In this document: one piece after another, positions 9,311-17,620 of the stretch
How the letters are laid out: every line of letters begins with the position of its first letter
Position numbering within the stretch: position 1 is the first letter of the stretch
From: Bryobacterales bacterium
Lineage (GTDB): Bacteria; Acidobacteriota; Terriglobia; Bryobacterales; Bryobacteraceae
Length of the DNA: 64,000 nucleotides
NCBI GenBank assembly: GCA_003142185.1
Contig: PLOR01000104.1
Location: forward strand, 1 to 64,000
Direction of reading: 5' to 3'
Program-made: the position numbers and the translations under genes
Notes under the pieces: model-generated
Seen by the model: only the letters and a program-made list of their open reading frames with translations
Told to the model about the DNA's origin: nothing
The model's database searches: none

Positions 9311-10078
9311 CTAGTGATCGAAATTGATCGTCGATTCGGCGCGGTACTCGTGACACTGGGAGAAATCGATCACATCGCGGTACGTTACACCGGACAAAAA
9401 CGTCATCGTCAGTTCGCATCGTTTGGGCAGCAAAGCGTTGGATTCTCCGATGTGCGCGTGGGCGTAATCGGTGCGGGTGCCAGCTAGATCGAGGTTCAGG
9501 TCAGCCGGCATATCCTCGCCGTACACGTCCAGGCGAATCAGGTCTAGAGAGACCGGGTCGAACCAGAAGGAGCCTTTGACGGCCACTGTCTCCGAGACGT
9601 TGGCAATCTCTAATGTGAGGCCGCCCTCTTGTTTCTTGACACGAAAATCGTAGCGGACGGAACCATTATGGTGCCCTTCCAGGTTCTCCACGCGCCTGTA
9701 GCGGAGAGTGGCTCTGCCGTTGACAAACAGACGGCGAGCAAAGGAGGCGAACATGCCGCTGCCGACAGCGCCGGGGGGCACCAGGGACGACGCGTCCCGA
9801 TCTTCGAAGCGGCGGGCGCCGGGCTGGGCGAACAGTTCTTTACCGGCCACGCTGGAGACCTCCAGGCGAACCCTTCCGGCCGGCATGAAGTCGAGAGGCG
9901 GCGTACGGCGCGCGCGCTCGATCGTCTCCAGGCAGGTATAGTTCGGAATGCCGGCGATGTCGCGCCGGATCTTCTCCTGAAAACGAGCCAACTGGCCTTC
10001 AGCGGGCGACTGACCGGCGGCGCCGGCCGTCATCGCGAGGAAGATCGCGATCAACCACGGCAGCGTTCTGTTCCGCAT
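9311..10078 (-). CDS. Secreted hypothetical protein of the acidobacterial YTCLETI type
   Basis: About 255 aa with a Sec signal peptide (MRNRTLPWLIAIFLAMTAGAAGQ). The ATG at 10076-10078 is preceded by GGAG on the minus strand. Just after the signal stands RRDIAGIPNYTCLETIERARR. I recall this opening from many paralogous secreted proteins of Solibacter-like genomes, with no assigned function. The rest is predicted to be beta-rich (FWFDPVSLDLIRLDVYGED). It lies 84 bases upstream of the exosortase gene on the same strand, but a functional link is not shown. Confidence 0.75.
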   Translation of the reverse strand: MRNRTLPWLIAIFLAMTAGAAGQSPAEGQLARFQEKIRRDIAGIPNYTCLETIERARRTPPLDFMPAGRVRLEVSSVAGKELFAQPGARRFEDRDASSLVPPGAVGSGMFASFARRLFVNGRATLRYRRVENLEGHHNGSVRYDFRVKKQEGGLTLEIANVSETVAVKGSFWFDPVSLDLIRLDVYGEDMPADLNLDLAGTRTDYAHAHIGESNALLPKRCELTMTFLSGVTYRDVIDFSQCHEYRAESTINFDH

Positions 10079-10347
10079 TTTCACTCCACGACTTCTCAGC
10101 ATAACAAGTCTGGGAACCCGCACATTTGGATGGAGGCAGGCGAGTGCTTTGGAGCAGTCACGTACTCACTGGCCCGGATTCATCTTTTCAGCGGCCATAC
10201 CTGCCACTCTCTTATGTCGTACCAGCACGGGTCCGGCATGTGCTACAATACAATTAACTCCACTCATTACAGTGCTAGCCACGGATTCAACCCCGGCGCC
10301 CCAATCGGCTCGGGGAAGTAACTTCGTCAAGGGGAACGGGTAATCCT

Positions 10348-10653
10348 ATGTTATATGACAGCACGAAAGTCCTTCTTCGCGGAATGTTGCGGTCGCTGCA
10401 GAGCCCGGACAAGGAGGGATGGGACGATCACATAGAGTCGGGCGGCGAATGTCTGTACGAAATGCATCAAATGGCACGCCCGCTGTACAAGGGTTATAGA
10501 ACGGACGCTTTGAACCGAGCGCCAGCGCTGGTGCCGGTTTACGAAAGGGCGGCCCGTGCGATACCGCACGTGAAGTCCATGGTGAAGGCGATCCGGCGTA
10601 AGGACCAGGCTGCGGCCGTACAGAGCGGCACGGCCGCCCTTGCCGAGATGTGA
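10348..10653 (+). CDS. Hypothetical protein, 101 aa
   Basis: I do not recognise a family. The frame opens with MLYDSTKVLLRGMLRSLQ and is rich in charged residues and alpha-helix formers. A weak purine-rich site (AAGGGGAACGGG) lies before the ATG. Frames on the opposite strand cover the same bases, but their translations look random. Codon use is only moderately GC-rich in third positions, so this gene is less certain than its neighbours. Confidence 0.45.
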   Translation: MLYDSTKVLLRGMLRSLQSPDKEGWDDHIESGGECLYEMHQMARPLYKGYRTDALNRAPALVPVYERAARAIPHVKSMVKAIRRKDQAAAVQSGTAALAEM

Positions 10654-10949
10654 TCCCGCGTCGCGATTCGGGCGTACTGGAGAGCACGTCATCGGATCGC
10701 CTCGGGTGCAGCCAGGCGGCCAACGCGGCAAGGCTGCGGGCTGCCGCAGCGGAGCACCTCGTCAAACGTTCGTGCTATCGCGGAATTTTACCGCCCCGGC
10801 AATTTAATCGTTCCAGGCTGGATCGTTTCGTGTTACCATTGGTATGTAGTTTGACAGTTCCGCTAATTGAGGTCTCTCGCATAGTCCGGCACAACCGTCT
10901 ATCCTGCCCGCGATTCGCTGCTCTGCAAATTTCAGAAAGAAGATCTTAA
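10654..10949. other. Intergenic leader region before the RNA-binding protein gene
   Basis: No gene is recognised. A TTGACA at 10851-10856 could be a -35 box, but no well-spaced -10 is seen. The sequence is more AT-rich towards 10950, as expected of a leader for a cold-shock-like RNA-binding protein gene. Confidence 0.35.
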
Positions 10950-11267
10950 TTGAAGAATATTTTCGTTGGAAACCTCAGCTTCGGAGCTACCGAAGATGCG
11001 GTTCGATCGATGTTTGAGGAATATGGCACGGTGGACCGTGTCAACGTCGTTACCGACCGGGACACCGGACGTGCCAGAGGCTTTGGATTCGTGGAAATGA
11101 GTGTGGCGACCGAAGCCGATGCAGCCATTGCCGGTCTGAATGGCAGGGAACTCGATGGCAGGGCGCTGAATGTCAATGAGGCCCGGCCGAAAGAAGACCG
11201 CGGCGGCAGCGGCGGTGGATACCGCGGCGGTGGCGGCGGCGGCGGCCGGCAAAACAAACGCTGGTAA
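10950..11267 (+). CDS. RRM-domain RNA-binding protein with glycine-rich tail
   Basis: A 105-aa protein with a single RNA recognition motif, residues 1-80. RNP2 is IFVGNLSF and RNP1 is RGFGFVEM. The tail is Gly/Arg-rich (RGGSGGGYRGGGGG) and ends NKRW. Proteins of this type are small RNA chaperones, often cold-induced. The start is a TTG at 10950-10952, preceded by the purine run AGAAAGAAG. No ATG fits without losing the first RRM strand. Confidence 0.93.
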   Translation: MKNIFVGNLSFGATEDAVRSMFEEYGTVDRVNVVTDRDTGRARGFGFVEMSVATEADAAIAGLNGRELDGRALNVNEARPKEDRGGSGGGYRGGGGGGGRQNKRW

Positions 11268-11428
11268 GGTAAAATCAAATTAGGGGCGGCGCTCGCAACT
11301 GCCGCCCCTGTCCTCTTCTCGCGCGGACTCGGATCCGGTTTGTGCTGCTTCCGGGTGTTGCAGGAGTTTGTGCGCATTGGATGACGGCGGTTCGAGCCGA
11401 ATAGAAGAGCAGAAAAAGGAGACAGCCT

Positions 11429-11596
11429 ATGGCCACCCGATCGCGAACTACCTTCCAGAAACGACAGAAAGAAATGGCGCGCGCTGAGAAGCAGCGCGAT
11501 AAGGCTGCGAAGCGGGCACAAAAGAAAGACCAGGAGCCGGAGCGCAGCGGTCCGGAAGAGATCACGCTCGAAGAGGCCGAGCTCCTTCGTTCGTAA
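11429..11596 (+). CDS. Small basic coiled-coil protein, 55 aa
   Basis: A short frame opens with ATG at 11429 and ends with TAA at 11594-11596. AAAGGAG at 11415-11421 gives ideal spacing. The product starts MATRSRTTFQKRQKEMARAE, is very rich in Lys, Arg, Gln and Glu, and ends acidic (EEITLEEAELLRS). It is predicted to be helical. I recall similar short basic proteins in acidobacterial genomes but know no function. It lies 160 bases downstream of the RRM gene on the same strand and could be co-transcribed with it. Confidence 0.7.
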   Translation: MATRSRTTFQKRQKEMARAEKQRDKAAKRAQKKDQEPERSGPEEITLEEAELLRS

Positions 11597-11758
11597 AACG
11601 CGCACTCCACTCGCGGGCTCGCTTTGCAGCGGAGAGGGACTTCGCCCCTTTCACCAAGCCCGTTTTTCCCTCATCGATATTGCTAGATCAGTCGTATTGC
11701 GTCTGTGTCGTCATTTGCAGCCGGCGGCTTCTGCGCGCCGCAACGCTTGGGAAATCGC

Positions 11759-12430
11759 ATGCGGGTAATCCTCTTTGGCGCGACGGGAATGGTAGGGCAA
11801 GGCGTTTTGCGAGAGTGCTTGCTCGATCCCGAGGTAGAGACCGTTCTTTCGCTCGTCCGCGCGCCGACCGCACAGCGCCACGCGAAGCTGCGTGAACTCG
11901 TCCGTCAGGACCTTTCCGATCTCTCCGCGATCCAGAATGATCTCTCTGGCTACGATGCCTGCTTCTTCTGTCTCGGCGTCTCGTCAGTTGGCATGGCGGA
12001 GCCGGACTACCGCCGCGTAACCTACGACCTCACGATGTCGGTGGCGCGCACCCTCGCCAGCCAAAATCCGGACATGATTTTTATCTATGTGTCGGGAACC
12101 GGCACCGACAGCTCCGAACGCGGCCGCACCATGTGGGCGCGCGTGAAAGGCGAAACCGAGAACGCCTTGCTCAAGGTGCCGTTCAAAGCGGCCTATATGT
12201 TCCGTCCGGGATTCATCCAACCCCTCCACGGCGCGGCCCCGAAAACCAAATGGCTCAGGTCCGTGTATGCGGTCATTGGGCCGCTCTACCCTGTCTTGAA
12301 GGCGCTCATCCCCAAGTACGTGACCACAACCGAATGTGTGGGCCGGGCAATGATCAACGTCGCCAGGCGTGGCGCGCCTCACGGTGTACTCGAAAGCCAG
12401 GACATCAACGCGGCTTGCCGGGAAGAATAA
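11759..12430 (+). CDS. NAD(P)-binding Rossmann-fold epimerase-like protein
   Basis: A cytoplasmic protein of about 223 aa in the atypical short-chain dehydrogenase / NAD(P)H-binding family. It begins MRVILFGATGMVGQGVL, with the GATGMVG dinucleotide-binding loop, and continues with CFFCLGVSS and IFIYVSGTGTD. It then has MWARVKGETENAL, where a Lys replaces the classical Tyr-x3-Lys pair. The substrate is unknown. The start at 11759 is chosen because the glycine-rich strand begins there; a GTG at 11705 would add an unlikely leader. Confidence 0.8.
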   Translation: MRVILFGATGMVGQGVLRECLLDPEVETVLSLVRAPTAQRHAKLRELVRQDLSDLSAIQNDLSGYDACFFCLGVSSVGMAEPDYRRVTYDLTMSVARTLASQNPDMIFIYVSGTGTDSSERGRTMWARVKGETENALLKVPFKAAYMFRPGFIQPLHGAAPKTKWLRSVYAVIGPLYPVLKALIPKYVTTTECVGRAMINVARRGAPHGVLESQDINAACREE

Positions 12431-12541
12431 TCCGGCGAAAGTTCCCGGTTGAGTTATTCCGCGCCGGCAGGTCAGCGAGGGTCGCTTTTTTGCCCCGTTT
12501 CCCGGGCTGGACGATTTCACGGCTGGTCCCATTGCTGCCGC

Positions 12542-12580
12542 ACTGGGCCATTCTTTCGCCCCTGCCGGGGCTGGCCCAAT
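12542..12580. terminator. Nested palindrome between convergent genes
   Basis: TGGGCCA (12544-12550) pairs with TGGCCCA (12572-12578), and inside it GCCCC-TGCC-GGGGC (12558-12571) forms a perfect inner hairpin. It sits between the epimerase-like gene and the convergent prepilin peptidase gene. It is probably a shared terminator or a REP-like element; no T run is present. Confidence 0.45.
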
Positions 12581-12634
12581 GTGTACTTTGTCGGATTAAA
12601 TGTCGCTCAAACGCAGGCGCTGCGACGCCCCGCC

Positions 12635-13207
12635 TTACGGTGCGAAGCGCGCGGCGACGACGAGGAAGAAGACCGCGCCGACCCCGATCACCGCGCCGTG
12701 CGGCAGGCCCATCGCTTTGGGGCTGCGCACGTCCAACTCTTCCTTCTTGATGTAGGCCGGCCGTCCGCTCTTCATTTCCGTGAGAATGAAAACGACGTTC
12801 CATAGCGTCTTCTGGATGCGCCCGTGCGAGGCCGCCAGAATCACCGCCATCACCCCGCCCAGAACCGCGGTAATCACGAAGATTCCCAACCAATCCTGCC
12901 AGCCCACCATGGCTCCCACCGCGGCCATCAGTTTCACGTCCCCGGCGCCCATCGCGCGGATGACGTACAGAAGGAAGTACACGCCGAACCCCAAGCCCAG
13001 CCCGCGCAGCGAGAACCAGACGCCCGCCAGCGAAAACCACGAGCCAGGCGGGCCGAACAGAAACGCGTTCAGCGCCAGGCCCATCGCCGCCCCCGTTACG
13101 GTGATCCAGTTCGGAATACGGCGGAAGCGGACATCGTATATCGCGGCCACCAGCAACACGGCCAGCAGCACGATATCGACTCCCCGTGGTGGTAGCGTCA
13201 GAGACAT
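12635..13207 (-). CDS. Prepilin peptidase (A24 family)
   Basis: A polytopic membrane aspartyl protease of 190 aa. The two catalytic Asp are visible: Asp25 in IYDVRFRRIPNW and Asp90 in GAGDVKL. It lacks the N-terminal methyltransferase domain of PilD, so it is of the short CpaA/TadV-like type that processes Flp or type IV prepilins. No pilin gene is present in this window. The ATG at 13205-13207 has a GAG before it. It lies downstream of the GH3 gene, separated by a large palindromic element. Confidence 0.9.
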   Translation of the reverse strand: MSLTLPPRGVDIVLLAVLLVAAIYDVRFRRIPNWITVTGAAMGLALNAFLFGPPGSWFSLAGVWFSLRGLGLGFGVYFLLYVIRAMGAGDVKLMAAVGAMVGWQDWLGIFVITAVLGGVMAVILAASHGRIQKTLWNVVFILTEMKSGRPAYIKKEELDVRSPKAMGLPHGAVIGVGAVFFLVVAARFAP

Positions 13208-13297
13208 GTCAGCTCAATCATAACGCGGCGATCCACGGCTCCCCAGTCCCCGATTGTGTACACCCGAATGCTATCCAGGAAGCGGCCGTCAGGTAAG

Positions 13298-13385
13298 GTA
13301 GGACGGACGACCGCCTTCTGTCGTCTGTCAAGCGGCGCATCCACGCAGGGCGCGACAGACGACAAAAAACGATCGTCTGTCCTAC
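13298..13385. repeat. Double-hairpin palindromic element (BIME-like) overlapping the GH3 stop codon
   Basis: The outer arms 13298-13313 (GTAGGACGGACGACCG) and 13370-13385 (CGATCGTCTGTCCTAC) are complementary at 14 of 16 positions. Inside, GACAGACGA (13354-13362) pairs with TCGTCTGTC (13373-13381), and TCGTCTGTC also occurs at 13321-13329. The right arm contains the TAG of the GH3 gene. This is the layout of paired REP elements and may act as a terminator for that gene. Confidence 0.7.
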
Positions 13386-15166
13386 TGAGCCACGCTGCGA
13401 GCCGGCCGGGACGCTTTCACCTGCATGCCATCGCCGCGGGCGGCCAGGCCGGGGATGGAGACCGGCAAGTGGCCGCGAATATCGATTTCGCCCCACAGCG
13501 CCTTTACCGCCGCCGCTTCCGAAGGCGCCACACTGCTGAAGGTGGCCAGATATGCCGCGACCGAGGGGAAACTGCGCAATAGGTATGGATTGCCCAGCGC
13601 CACCAGCACCAGCGGCTTCGCCGAGGCCGTCAGCGTTTCCATCGCGTGCGGCAGATCGCCGCCCAGCCCGAGCGATCCCTGGTACGCCGTTACCGACGCG
13701 AATGCCGCCACCACATAAGTCTCGCATGGAGTCAGGCGTGCCAACGCCGCGTCCACATCCGCGCGCGATAGCGATGGATCGAGCGTAGTCACCGTGGCAT
13801 GCGCCAGCCGCGCTCGCACTTCCTGGGAAAACGTCTGCCCCTCGTTCGAGTCGCGGCTCTCCGCCAGCGTCAGGAAGCACGCGCGCTCCGGAGCGGCCAG
13901 GGGAAGCACGCCGCCCTCGTTGCGCACCAGCGTGACCGCGCGTTCGGCCACCTGTTGCGCTTCTTCGTTGGCCTCCGGCGAGTTGATGACGTCGCCCAGG
14001 CCCTCCACGTTGACGAAGCGTTTGCGGTCGAGCCCCACCTTTTCCTTCGCCGCGAGAATCTTGACCACGCTTTCCTCGATGCGCCGGCGTTTGATCCGGC
14101 CATTCTCCACCGCCGCCACCACCGCGCGGATGGCGGCCTCCGCATCGGCCGGCATCAGCAGCGTGTCGGCGCCGGCTTCGATCGCGCGCACGGCCGCGTC
14201 GCCCGCCGGAAATCCCTTGACGATGCCTCCCATGTCCAGCGCGTCGGTGATGATGAGGCCCTTGAACCGCAATTCGCCGCGCAGCAGGCCCGTGAGGATG
14301 GCCGGGGAAAGAGTGGCCGGCAAGTCCGGCGGGGCGAGAACCGGCACGGCTACGTGAGCTGTCATTACCGCGTCTGTTCCGGCGGCGATGGCGGCGCGGA
14401 AGGGCACCAGTTCCACACTTTCCAGCCGCTCGCGCGAGGCCGGCACGGTGGCCAGATTCAGGTGACTGTCCACCGACGTGTCGCCGTGACCTGGAAAGTG
14501 CTTGGCCGTCGTCAACACATAGTTGTGGGGATCGGAATGCGCGCCCTCGATGAAGGCCGCCACCTGGGCTGCCACCGCCTGCGGGTCCTCGCCAAACGAG
14601 CGGATATTGAGGACCGGGTTGTCGGGGTTGATGTTCACGTCGGCCACCGGGTAATAGACCCAATGCACGCCCAGCGCTCGCGCCTCGCGCGCCGTCACCT
14701 GGCCTTCGAAACGCGAGAACTCCGGATCGCCCGCCGCGCCGAAGGCCATCGCGTGCGGAAACACCGTGGTGCCCGCAACCCGCATCGAGGCGCCGCGCTC
14801 GAAATCGCCGCCCACCAGCAGCGGCACCTTGGCGATGCGCTGCACCCGGTTCAGAAAAGCGGCCAGCGCGTACGGCTCGGCATGCTGGATCGTACGGCCG
14901 CCGTTGGCGGTGTTGGTGAGGATCAGGCCGCCCACTTTCACGTCGCGGATCAGCCGCAGGAATCGCAGATACTCGCGCGAGCGCGTATGGGGCGCCGCGC
15001 CGGGGAAGGCGACGAACACCAGTTGCGCCACTTCATCGCGCAGCGTCATCCCCTTCATCCAGCGGCGGACCGCGGCGGACGGTTTCACCGCGGCCGGATG
15101 GCGAACGGCAGCGGCTAGTGCAGCCACCAGCAGCAGGGCTGCCAACGGGCGCGGAAAATGACGCAT
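13382..15166 (-). CDS. Secreted glycoside hydrolase family 3 enzyme (beta-N-acetylhexosaminidase-like)
   Basis: A 594-aa enzyme with a Sec signal (MRHFPRPLAALLLVAALAAA). The GH3 barrel occupies about residues 35-370. It contains VGGDFERGASMRV, the NagZ-type His-loop KHFPGHGDTSVDSH (about 222-235) and the nucleophile segment IITDALDMGGI (Asp near 309). A C-terminal GH3_C-like domain follows (ALVRNEGGVLPL replaced here by TLVRNEGGVLPL, then a beta-sandwich). The KHFPGHGD motif points to beta-N-acetylglucosaminidase rather than beta-glucosidase. Cell-wall turnover or chitin-oligomer trimming are both possible. It lies 20 bases downstream of the response-regulator gene. Confidence 0.9.
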   Translation of the reverse strand: MRHFPRPLAALLLVAALAAAVRHPAAVKPSAAVRRWMKGMTLRDEVAQLVFVAFPGAAPHTRSREYLRFLRLIRDVKVGGLILTNTANGGRTIQHAEPYALAAFLNRVQRIAKVPLLVGGDFERGASMRVAGTTVFPHAMAFGAAGDPEFSRFEGQVTAREARALGVHWVYYPVADVNINPDNPVLNIRSFGEDPQAVAAQVAAFIEGAHSDPHNYVLTTAKHFPGHGDTSVDSHLNLATVPASRERLESVELVPFRAAIAAGTDAVMTAHVAVPVLAPPDLPATLSPAILTGLLRGELRFKGLIITDALDMGGIVKGFPAGDAAVRAIEAGADTLLMPADAEAAIRAVVAAVENGRIKRRRIEESVVKILAAKEKVGLDRKRFVNVEGLGDVINSPEANEEAQQVAERAVTLVRNEGGVLPLAAPERACFLTLAESRDSNEGQTFSQEVRARLAHATVTTLDPSLSRADVDAALARLTPCETYVVAAFASVTAYQGSLGLGGDLPHAMETLTASAKPLVLVALGNPYLLRSFPSVAAYLATFSSVAPSEAAAVKALWGEIDIRGHLPVSIPGLAARGDGMQVKASRPARSVAQ

Positions 15167-15186
15167 GGGATTGGTTCGCGGGATTC

Positions 15187-15633
15187 TTAGAGCGCTGCTA
15201 CCCGCGCCGCGGCTGTTGCGCGCACCGAAGCCGGCGGCTTGCGCGTGGGCGTCCGGTTCAGTAGGCGTTTCACCGAGCGCGCCAGCATGGCCGGCTCGCT
15301 CGACGTCTTGGCGATCACCGCGTCTGCGCCGGTGTTGGTCTCGTTCAGCCCCAGCGGTTCCACGAAGCCCGATAGAAGGATGATGCGCGCCGCCGCATCC
15401 TGCGCGCGGATTCTGCGGATCATCTCGATGCCATCCATGCGCGGCATGCGATAATCCGTGACAACTACGTCATAGCGCCCGCACTCGAATCGCTGCAGCC
15501 CTTCTTCACCGTTCGGCGCCGTCTCCACCTCCAGCCCGAGTTCTTCGAGCAACAGGCGGCGCACTAGCAGCCCATCGGGATTGTCGTCTACAAGGAGGAT
15601 CTTGGACGGTGCAGCGGGGCAGATTTTCATCAT
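15187..15633 (-). CDS. Single-domain response regulator
   Basis: A CheY-like receiver domain of about 148 aa. KILLVDDN carries the acidic pocket, VVVTDYRMPRMDG the phosphoacceptor Asp, ILLSGF the Ser/Thr position and VIAKTSSE the conserved Lys. There is no output domain; the tail is a basic, Ala-rich stretch. The start is uncertain: tandem ATG codons at 15628-15633 are chosen because they lie just before the receiver, but no good ribosome binding site is seen. Other in-frame starts reach 15678. No partner kinase is adjacent. Confidence 0.82.
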   Translation of the reverse strand: MMKICPAAPSKILLVDDNPDGLLVRRLLLEELGLEVETAPNGEEGLQRFECGRYDVVVTDYRMPRMDGIEMIRRIRAQDAAARIILLSGFVEPLGLNETNTGADAVIAKTSSEPAMLARSVKRLLNRTPTRKPPASVRATAAARVAAL

Positions 15634-15800
15634 GGAATGTTGGGAGAGTAACAGAGCTGTAATCGGCATGTCAACCAATTTTTATCGCCTTGTAAAATTG
15701 GAAGATCCTTTTCTTGACATCCGGCGTTCGATGAGTTCGTATTCCCAGCCCGCGCGCACTCGCGGCGCGGTACGCTGAAAGTCTACTGCAAGACCGTCCT

Positions 15801-16820
15801 ATGAAACTAAACACTCTGGCCGAAGCCCTGGGTTGCCGTTTGGCGGGCTCGGACGAAATCGAGATCACCGGCGTCGCCACCGTGGAACAAGCCGGCCCCG
15901 GCCACATCACGTTCCTGGCCAATCCGAAGTACGCCGCCAAAGCCAGGCGCACCCGCGCCAGCGCGATTCTGGTCGCCGAGCCGCTGGCCGGCGTCGACGT
16001 CGCTTGTCTGGTTTCGGCCAATCCCTACCTCGATTTCGCTCGCGCCCTGGCTTTGTTCTATCAGCCGCCGCGGCCCGCCCCGGGGATTCATCCTTTGGCT
16101 TCGGTCGCCGCCAGCGCCGTCATCGGCGAGAACCCCTCCATCGGCCCGTTTGCCGTGGTCGGCGAGCGTGTGAAGATCGGCCGCAACGCCGTCCTGCACC
16201 CGCACGTTGTGATTTACGAGGGCGTCGAGATCGGCGACGATTTCGTCGCCCATTCTCACGCCGCCGTGCGTGAACTCTGCCGCATCGGCAACCGCGTGAT
16301 CCTGCAGAACGGCGTCGTAATCGGCGGCGACGGCTTTGGTTTCGCCAAGCGCGCCGACGGCACCCATGCCAAGATCGTCCAATCCGGCGTCACCGTCATC
16401 GAAGACGACGTCGAAGTGCAGAGCCTCACGTCGGTCGATCGCGCCACGATTGGCGAGACTCGCGTCCGGCGCGGCGCGAAGATCGACAGCCTGGTGCAGA
16501 TCGGCCACGCCTGCGTGGTGGGTGAGGACAATATCATCTGCGCCCAGGCTGGCCTGGCTGGCAGCACTACCCTGGAGCGCAATGTGCTCCTCGCCGGACA
16601 GGCCGGTTCGGCCGGCCACCTCACCGTGCATGAGGGCGCCATCGTCTATGCGCAGAGCGGCTTGGGCGGCGACGTTCCCCCCGGCGCCCGCGTATCCGGC
16701 TCGCCCGCCTTCGATGCTGGCGAATGGCTGCGCGCCATAACCGCTTTCCAAAAGCTGCCCGAAATGCTGAAGACCCTACGGGAATTGAAGAAAAGAGTCG
16801 ATCAATTAGAACAGCGATGA
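15801..16820 (+). CDS. lpxD: UDP-3-O-(3-hydroxyacyl)glucosamine N-acyltransferase LpxD
   Basis: This lipid A biosynthesis enzyme adds the second acyl chain, from acyl-ACP to the amino group of UDP-3-O-acylglucosamine. Length (339 aa) and layout are typical: a uridine-binding N-domain with ITFLANPKYA, then the left-handed parallel beta-helix of hexapeptide repeats (residues about 100-300) with GGDGFGFA and the catalytic His in LVQIGHACVVGED (about residue 235). A short C-terminal helix ends KRVDQLEQR. It is stand-alone rather than in an lpx cluster. The next gene starts on its stop codon (ATGA). Confidence 0.96.
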   Translation: MKLNTLAEALGCRLAGSDEIEITGVATVEQAGPGHITFLANPKYAAKARRTRASAILVAEPLAGVDVACLVSANPYLDFARALALFYQPPRPAPGIHPLASVAASAVIGENPSIGPFAVVGERVKIGRNAVLHPHVVIYEGVEIGDDFVAHSHAAVRELCRIGNRVILQNGVVIGGDGFGFAKRADGTHAKIVQSGVTVIEDDVEVQSLTSVDRATIGETRVRRGAKIDSLVQIGHACVVGEDNIICAQAGLAGSTTLERNVLLAGQAGSAGHLTVHEGAIVYAQSGLGGDVPPGARVSGSPAFDAGEWLRAITAFQKLPEMLKTLRELKKRVDQLEQR

Positions 16821-17620
16821 CTAACCAAACGCCTCCCAATGGCGGCCGCCGTCCGGTCGCCTACCTCAACGAGCAGTTTTTGAACAGCCCGGATGCGCGC
16901 GCGATCCGCATCCTGTCGGAATTCCTGGAGCCGCTGGCCCATTTCCGCCGCGAGAAGATCCGCGACACGGTCGTGTTCTTCGGCTCCGCGCGCGTGCGCG
17001 AAGACAGCGAACTGGGTCAATATTACAAGGACGCCCGCACGCTGGCGCATAAGCTCACGGAGTGGGCCGCCCAGTTCACCAATGGCACTTATCGTTTCGT
17101 GGTCTGCTCCGGCGGCGGTCCCGGTATTATGGAGGCCGCCAATCGCGGCGCCGCCGATGCCGGCGGGAAGACCGTCGGGCTCAACATCGGCCTGCCCTTC
17201 GAGCAGTTCCCGAATCCGTTTATCACGCCGGAGCTGAGCTTCGAATTCCATTACTTCTTCATGCGTAAGTTCTGGTTCGCCTATTTGTCCAAGGCGCTGG
17301 TGGTCTTTCCCGGCGGCTTCGGCACGCTCGATGAGATGATGGAAATCCTCACCCTCACGCAGACGCAGAAGCTCGCAAAGAAAGTGACCGTGGTGCTCTA
17401 CGGCTCGAAATACTGGAAGGAAATTATCAACTTCGACGCGCTGGTGAAGTATGGTACCATCAGCGCCGAAGATCTGAACCTGTTCCAGTACGCCGACGAT
17501 CCGGATACCGCTTTCGACTTGCTGCAGGCAGGGCTCACCGCATATGTGCAGCCGGATACGCCGGAATTCCCGGCGATTTCCAAATCGCGCAATCCGCAGA
17601 AACCTTCCGGCACCTCATGA
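16817..17620 (+). CDS. LOG family protein (Rossmann fold nucleotide-binding, TIGR00730 type)
   Basis: A cytosolic protein of 267 aa. The two signature motifs of the LOG / lysine-decarboxylase-like family are visible: GGGPGIMEAANRGA (about 99-112) and PGGFGTLDEMMEIL (about 163-176). Family members are nucleotide 5'-monophosphate phosphoribohydrolases or nucleotide-binding proteins. The long N-terminal extension (residues 1-50) resembles the larger bacterial subgroup rather than cytokinin-activating LOG. It overlaps lpxD upstream and the cyclase gene downstream by ATGA junctions. Confidence 0.9.
   Translation: MTNQTPPNGGRRPVAYLNEQFLNSPDARAIRILSEFLEPLAHFRREKIRDTVVFFGSARVREDSELGQYYKDARTLAHKLTEWAAQFTNGTYRFVVCSGGGPGIMEAANRGAADAGGKTVGLNIGLPFEQFPNPFITPELSFEFHYFFMRKFWFAYLSKALVVFPGGFGTLDEMMEILTLTQTQKLAKKVTVVLYGSKYWKEIINFDALVKYGTISAEDLNLFQYADDPDTAFDLLQAGLTAYVQPDTPEFPAISKSRNPQKPSGTS

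Noticed and set aside
13218-14663. A 481-codon minus-strand frame overlapping the GH3 gene
   Set aside because: It lies in another frame of the same strand, is Gly/Arg-rich throughout and has no domain. The overlapping frame encodes a complete GH3 enzyme with signal peptide.
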